A stretch of DNA of 64,000 nt from Dictyobacter vulcani (GTDB lineage Bacteria > Chloroflexota > Ktedonobacteria > Ktedonobacterales > Ktedonobacteraceae): NCBI RefSeq assembly GCF_008974265.1, contig NZ_BKZW01000001.1, positions 1,178,001 to 1,242,000 of the forward strand, given 5' to 3'. Below, in pieces: positions 59,814 to 64,000 of this stretch (positions within the stretch are counted from its first letter, which is position 1; each line of letters starts with the position of its first letter). The translations under genes and the position numbers were made by a program. The notes under the pieces were generated by a model. That model was not told where the DNA came from, did not search any database, and worked only from the letters and a program-made list of their open reading frames with translations.

Positions 59814-60733
59814 TGTTTGACGACTGGTAGCTTTCCAGTTGTGCGCAATGTCTCGATGAGGCGCGGGAAACCAACACGATCGGCCAGCTCACGCATGCGC
59901 CGAAAACCTTCGCCATAGATAGGATCTGGATTCTGCTCTTTACTGGTGCTGTGATATCTGCTCTCCTGCGTGTTGGCCTCAACGTAATAACGATAGGAGA
60001 GCAGTTCGCAGAATCCTTCTTCTGCCCAGGCTGGCAGATTATGCACACCAGCCACAATCAACCAGACATGACCAAGTTCGTGCACGGTCACACCCTGGAA
60101 AAGGATCGCCGGTAGACCTTGCAACACAGCGATGCCATTAATCTCGGTGCGAATCAAACGTCCATTCTGGGTATACATCGCGCTGGTCGTGGCACCAAGC
60201 GAGTGACCAACATTTCCTTCACGCAACAAGTCATCAAGATGGGCACGCCCACACAGATCCAGGCTCAGCTTCAGATTGTTATACATCAATCCCTGAACAT
60301 TCATCCAACGAATGACACGTGAGAATAACGGTTTGGCTTCAGCAGAGGTCTCAATAGCCGTACCGCGGCAGATGGGACAGCGATTGGCCTGAGCACCTGT
60401 TTCTTGCTGTTGAGGAGAGATCAGACGGCCACAATAGGCACAATGAGGAAACTGTTTTTCGTGTTCACGACAGAACTTCTGTCCCCAATAATCAATCAGA
60501 TATTCACCCATCAATGGCTTGCTACAGTACACACAATGGGGAGCAATCTGACGACGATAACACTCGATGTGATAAGGAGAGCCTTGATGCACTTGAAAAC
60601 TGGTTCCCTGGATAGGCTGTCCGCAACCAGCACAGAGAAAATGCTCTGGATGCCAGGTGGCACCCAGAGCCCGGAAGTAATTTCCCCGGATCATCTGCCC
60701 ACAGCCCTTGCAGACTGGCTGCACTATACCCAT
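59810..60733 (-). CDS. DA1-like LIM-domain metallopeptidase
   Basis: The 307-residue protein has an N-terminal LIM domain (C8, C11, H28, H31; C34, C37, H55, C58), a LIM-like zinc domain (C67-x2-C70, C88, H91 and C98-x2-C101) with a further C119-x2-C122, and a zinc peptidase domain with HELGH at 218-222 and AEEGFCELL at about 237-245. The order, and even local words such as TWHPEHFLCAGCGQPI and YHIECYR, follow the plant DA1 family, in which the peptidase is regulated by ubiquitin. Bacteria have no ubiquitin here, so the partner and substrate are unknown. Many domains of this kind in Bacteria remain unstudied as far as I know. It overlaps the convergent permease gene by 4 bases. Confidence 0.82.
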   Translation of the reverse strand: MGIVQPVCKGCGQMIRGNYFRALGATWHPEHFLCAGCGQPIQGTSFQVHQGSPYHIECYRRQIAPHCVYCSKPLMGEYLIDYWGQKFCREHEKQFPHCAYCGRLISPQQQETGAQANRCPICRGTAIETSAEAKPLFSRVIRWMNVQGLMYNNLKLSLDLCGRAHLDDLLREGNVGHSLGATTSAMYTQNGRLIRTEINGIAVLQGLPAILFQGVTVHELGHVWLIVAGVHNLPAWAEEGFCELLSYRYYVEANTQESRYHSTSKEQNPDPIYGEGFRRMRELADRVGFPRLIETLRTTGKLPVVKH

Positions 60734-60816
60734 AACTGTTTGACCCTCCCCACTTATGTATAATAGTCTGAAAAAACACGCTACCAGGCAGTTTCTTCAG
60801 ACTATCGCAGGGGTGA

Positions 60817-61689
60817 TTAGATTGTCTGGCGATAATAATCGTCGCTGGACACCTGTCTGAAGCCACACGAAGTATATAAGCCTAAAGCGTTATCGTTATC
60901 TACTGACACTTCTAAAACAATATGCTGCTGATCATGGCGCAGAATCTCTTGAATCGTCCAATTCATCATCTGCCGTCCATAGCCACGGCCTTGATACTCT
61001 GGCAACACACCGAAGCCCGCAATATAGGCCTCCTGCACATCATAGTTCACATCGATTTTCCCAACCACCCTGGAATCAATACTGGCTAGATAATAGGTAC
61101 GTGTGGAATACTTGATCGCCTTCTCCGTATACCAGTCCACACCATCTACCGGCATCTGAAAAGCGGCCGCAGTGACAGCCTTGAGGATAGGTAGATCTTC
61201 AACCTGAGCCTGACGAAACTGTAACACCGATGATACTACTGGCACAGGCACAACTGCCGGATCCCATGTCATATGATACTCTGAATGATCATACTGAGGA
61301 TGCAAGGCTGCGGCAAAGGCCTGTCCTGAAGCAGAGTGATGTTGGACGATAAACAACAAACTGGGCAACTTACGCCGCTGACATTCTTTACGTGCAGCAT
61401 CCAGAAGGGTTGTAAAAATACCACGGCGACGCCATGCTGGAGAAACCATGCCGCTAATCTCTGCTTCATGAGTATTAAAATGGAAGACTGCCAGATACCC
61501 AATCAGCTTTCCCTGCTCATAATATAAGAAATCGCTGCTCTCCTGCTTTGAGCGGCTGTGCAACGTCGGCCAATTCAACTTCAGATCTAACTGTTCGTAG
61601 TTATTGCATTCCTCGGCCAGCGCTCTGATCGCCCCCAACTCGTCCTCTGCCAACCCCTGTGCAGCATAAAAACCCTGTCTTAAACTCAT
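60817..61689 (-). CDS. Tandem-GNAT acetyltransferase
   Basis: The 290-residue protein has two GNAT folds. The first (about 1-140) carries SGMVSPAWRRRGIFTTLLDA. The second (about 150-290) carries FGVLPEYQGRGYGRQMMNWT, with the Q/RxxGxG/A acetyl-CoA loop, and ends in YTSCGFRQVSSDDYY. The substrate cannot be told. The ribosome site AAGGGA is far (about 13 bases) from the ATG. Confidence 0.85.
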   Translation of the reverse strand: MSLRQGFYAAQGLAEDELGAIRALAEECNNYEQLDLKLNWPTLHSRSKQESSDFLYYEQGKLIGYLAVFHFNTHEAEISGMVSPAWRRRGIFTTLLDAARKECQRRKLPSLLFIVQHHSASGQAFAAALHPQYDHSEYHMTWDPAVVPVPVVSSVLQFRQAQVEDLPILKAVTAAAFQMPVDGVDWYTEKAIKYSTRTYYLASIDSRVVGKIDVNYDVQEAYIAGFGVLPEYQGRGYGRQMMNWTIQEILRHDQQHIVLEVSVDNDNALGLYTSCGFRQVSSDDYYRQTI

Positions 61690-62208
61690 ACGTGTTTATG
61701 TATCCCTTCTAGCATTACCTATTCCCACCCCCTCGATTAATACTCATCTATATACATTCATCATACAATAAAAGCGTCTAAAAGTACAGAAAATTTATCC
61801 TCGGCAGTAAGCTTTCCAGACACACTTATTCCAGGCTATAAGATAAACACATAAAGACTTCCAACCGATAGTGACATGTGCTCATATTTACCAACTCACA
61901 GACAAGCTAATGTGTAAGCAAGCCAAAGGGCTCAAAAAATGAAGCGAAAAAGAAAATTTTTCCTTAAAAAATATATCTGCTTCCTGAGTGTTCCGTGATA
62001 TACTGTTGAATAGACATTCCATACTAGCCAGAAAAGTATTTGTGGACGCCGTTCTCTCACGGCTAACTACGCGCTCACACGCTTGCATGCATAGCGGTGC
62101 TCTTGAAAAACAATCGTGAACGCCGCTCACTCGCGGCTAGCTACACACACATGTTTGAATGGCAGACAAAAAAAATATAACCTCACCTATCTAGGAAGCA
62201 GGAACAAG
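61690..62208. other. 519-base gap with a 35-bp imperfect repeat
   Basis: Two related stretches lie at about 62042-62078 and 62117-62152. Both read GxACGCCG, a CTC-rich step, CGGCTA and CTAC, and they are 75 bases apart. No gene was recognised; a longer start for the next gene (62116) would run through the second copy. Confidence 0.4.
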
Positions 62209-63489
62209 ATGCTCAATTCAGTTTCACTGAAGGCTGTGAATAGCTCGCGCTTTTCGCAGCGTTTTATCCGTCCACGTTATGATTCCTATTGCTTCTCTAA
62301 TATTCCCTCGACAATTCAGTTTCTGCTCACAGGTAACGGTCAAAGCGCACTGCCACTCGATGTTTTTGGGGACTTGCCAACGCAGTATGATACTGTTGTC
62401 TTGTTTTTTATCGATGCGTTTGGCTGGCGCTTCTTCGAGAAGTATGCAAACAAGTATGAGTTTCTCAAGACGATTGTCGATGAGGGCGTGGTCTCAAAAT
62501 TAACGTCACAGTTTCCATCAACCACGGCGGCCCATGTAACCTGCATTCACACTGGACTCAATGTGGGTCAGAGCGGCGTCTATGAATGGAGCTACTATGA
62601 GCCACTGGTCAATGATATTATTTCGCCGCTCACTTTTTCTTTTGCTGGCGATAAGTTTGCTCGCGACACCATCAAGCACTCGGGCATTGCGCCAACAGCT
62701 TTTTTTCCTCAGAAAACCTTTTATCAGACCCTGGGTGAACAAGGTGTAGATTCACACATCCTGCAATTTCAAGCCTATACACCTTCGACGTATTCTGATA
62801 TTGTTTTTCGCGGAGCTGAGGTTCATCCCTATCGGGTGATCTCTGAAGCCTTCACCAATCTCAGCGTGATGCTGAGACGTCCACAAAAGCGGCCAACCTA
62901 CTACTTTCTCTACTTTGATCGCATCGACACCACCTGCCATAACTATGGTCCTTCCTCAAAGCAACTGGATGAGGCGGTCGATTCCTGCTTTAAGCAGATG
63001 AATGAGCTTTTCCTTAAAACCACCCGCCATAAGGCAGGCAAGACGCTGTTCATGATGACCGCAGACCATGGACAAGTGGAGGTCAGTCCTTATAAAACCT
63101 ATTATCTGAATCAGCAGATGCCAATCATCAATCGCTACCTGAAAACCAATAGCCATGGCCGCGTCCTGGCTCCGGCCGGCTCGGCACGCGATATGTTCCT
63201 GCATATTAAAGAGGAATATCTGACGACGGCGGTCACAGAGTTAAAGCAACGCCTGGCGAATCGAGCCGAGGTGTATCTGACGAAGGATCTACTGGCTCAG
63301 AATTTCTTTGGCCTGCAGCCTCCATCACGTACATTCTTGAATCGGGTCGGCAACGTGGTGATCCTTCCTTATAAGCGTGAGACCGTGTGGTGGTATGAGG
63401 AAAATAAGTTTAGTATGCACTTCCATGGCCATCATGGCGGCTTAACCCCTGAAGAAATGGAAATACCACTTTTGTTGCTCGAACTTTGA
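62209..63489 (+). CDS. Alkaline-phosphatase-superfamily phosphodiesterase
   Basis: From the ATG at 62209 (after AGGAAC) the 426-residue protein matches type I phosphodiesterase/nucleotide pyrophosphatases. Metal ligand Asp lies in VLFFIDAFGWRFF, the nucleophile Thr in STTAAHVTCIHTG, Asp in RIDTTCHNYGPSS, Asp-His in MMTADHGQ and the last His in HFHGHHGG. No signal peptide is visible, so it is probably cytosolic. The substrate is unknown. The 3' end of the gene forms one arm of the terminator hairpin. Confidence 0.88.
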   Translation: MLNSVSLKAVNSSRFSQRFIRPRYDSYCFSNIPSTIQFLLTGNGQSALPLDVFGDLPTQYDTVVLFFIDAFGWRFFEKYANKYEFLKTIVDEGVVSKLTSQFPSTTAAHVTCIHTGLNVGQSGVYEWSYYEPLVNDIISPLTFSFAGDKFARDTIKHSGIAPTAFFPQKTFYQTLGEQGVDSHILQFQAYTPSTYSDIVFRGAEVHPYRVISEAFTNLSVMLRRPQKRPTYYFLYFDRIDTTCHNYGPSSKQLDEAVDSCFKQMNELFLKTTRHKAGKTLFMMTADHGQVEVSPYKTYYLNQQMPIINRYLKTNSHGRVLAPAGSARDMFLHIKEEYLTTAVTELKQRLANRAEVYLTKDLLAQNFFGLQPPSRTFLNRVGNVVILPYKRETVWWYEENKFSMHFHGHHGGLTPEEMEIPLLLLEL

Positions 63490-63507
63490 TAAGCAACAAA
63501 AGTGGTA
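63464..63507. terminator. 16-bp-stem terminator overlapping gene end
   Basis: The arm 63464-63479 is coding sequence of the phosphodiesterase and pairs perfectly with 63492-63507. The stop codon TGA lies in the 12-base loop. The next gene is convergent. Confidence 0.7.
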
Positions 63508-63546
63508 CATTTGCGTATTATGCTCGTAATAGTTCAGCTTTACGGC

Positions 63547-64000
63547 TTATTCGTAGCGTAACACCTCTAGAGGCCGCACACGCACGGCACCCCAGGCAAC
63601 GCAGATCGCGATCAGCATCGATAACACAACCGAACCAAGCACCAGTCCCAGCACAGTAGGGGTATCAACAGTAAAGTTCGCGCCAAAGACCTGCTGGCCA
63701 AGGATCCAGGTAATCAACGACGCCAGCGACATCGCAACCAGCGCCCCCAGTCCACCAACCAGACCATTTTCGAGCATGACCTCGCTCAAGATCGTCCGAC
63801 TGGTATAGCCCACAGACTTCAGAATACCAAGCTCACGGCGCCGCTCTAGCATGGCCAGCGCCACCGCGTTCGCGATAATAATCAAGCCCGCAAGCAAGGT
63901 CAGGGAAGCAATAGTGGTCAGAGTCAGCAGGATATCATTCAGAAGCTGATTAATAAAATCCGTCAGACTGGCCAGATTTAAGAGAAAGGCTTTGGGAACC
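63547..64000 (-). CDS. FtsX-like ABC permease, C-terminal part (cut by window)
   Basis: The frame is open to the right edge of the window, so the start is missing. The visible 151 residues have two or three membrane helices and the FtsX/MacB-type motif LERRRELGILKSVGYTSRTI, then RVRPLEVLRYE at the end. Such permeases work with a MacB-like ATPase in export of lipoproteins or peptides or in wall remodelling. The ATPase would lie beyond the window. Confidence 0.88.
   Translation of the reverse strand, partial: VPKAFLLNLASLTDFINQLLNDILLTLTTIASLTLLAGLIIIANAVALAMLERRRELGILKSVGYTSRTILSEVMLENGLVGGLGALVAMSLASLITWILGQQVFGANFTVDTPTVLGLVLGSVVLSMLIAICVAWGAVRVRPLEVLRYE

Noticed and set aside
62116-62208. 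Longer start for the phosphodiesterase
   Set aside because: The extension runs through a repeat and lacks a ribosome site; the ATG at 62209 has AGGAAC at a good distance.

Overview
The window looks like chromosome of a Ktedonobacteria-type member of the Chloroflexota. This is an inference from gene style: ECF sigma factors paired with membrane beta-propeller proteins, coenzyme F420-type oxidoreductases, a T-box-controlled prolyl-tRNA synthetase locus, a Pkn-type Ser/Thr kinase with an Ala/Thr-rich linker, a plant-DA1-like LIM peptidase, and mid-range GC with AT-rich gaps. No 16S or marker-gene search could be run.

Layout. 1-5.7 kb: an ECF sigma / membrane WD40 pair, a TIM-barrel-like exported protein and small membrane proteins. 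5.7-13.5 kb: a roughly 7.7-kb integrative element inserted in a tRNA-Arg(CCG) gene, bounded by 38-bp direct repeats (5740-5777 and 13472-13509). It carries a tyrosine integrase, a Rep_trans-like replication initiator, an OB-like small protein, a lytic transglycosylase, small membrane and Cys-rich proteins and a divergent regulator with repeated operator-like sites. The element brings its own copy of the tRNA 5' half plus a promoter, so the living tRNA gene is driven by element DNA and the original promoter is stranded at the far end. 13.5-17.4 kb: DNA-uptake genes comEA and comEC (comEC frameshifted). 17.5-26.9 kb: a zinc-ribbon membrane protein, a degenerate tyrosine recombinase, a NarL-type two-component pair, a Ser/Thr kinase with a broken C-terminus and a LysM-like membrane protein. 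27.3-29.7 kb: a second ECF sigma / PQQ-propeller pair that shares a promoter motif with the first. 29.7-35.5 kb: a purine operon (adenine deaminase and two molybdo-flavin hydroxylase subunits). 35.7-40 kb: a URO-D-family protein, a frameshifted putrescine aminotransferase and small proteins. 40.4-46.1 kb: a T-box operon with two different prolyl-tRNA synthetases, a B3/B4-domain protein and argJ. 46.3-52.2 kb: a cupredoxin, an IS1-like insertion sequence and an OpuC-type osmoprotectant ABC operon. 52.3-56 kb: an F420-type gene pair and an RNA-repair pair (RNA ligase and HD-Pnk). 56.1-59.8 kb: an oligopeptide ABC transporter. 59.8-64 kb: a LIM/DA1-like peptidase, a tandem GNAT, an alkaline-phosphatase-superfamily enzyme and a truncated FtsX-like permease.

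Two features run through the window. Intrinsic terminators are often unusually long perfect hairpins (up to 28 bp), some with the stop codon in the loop. Four genes (comEC, the kinase, patA, one proS) show frameshifts, three of them apparently single-base, which could be real decay or base-calling errors. The most novel candidates are the tRNA-promoter-replacing element, the twin sigma/propeller modules with a shared promoter, the bacterial DA1-like LIM peptidase and the doubled ProRS locus.
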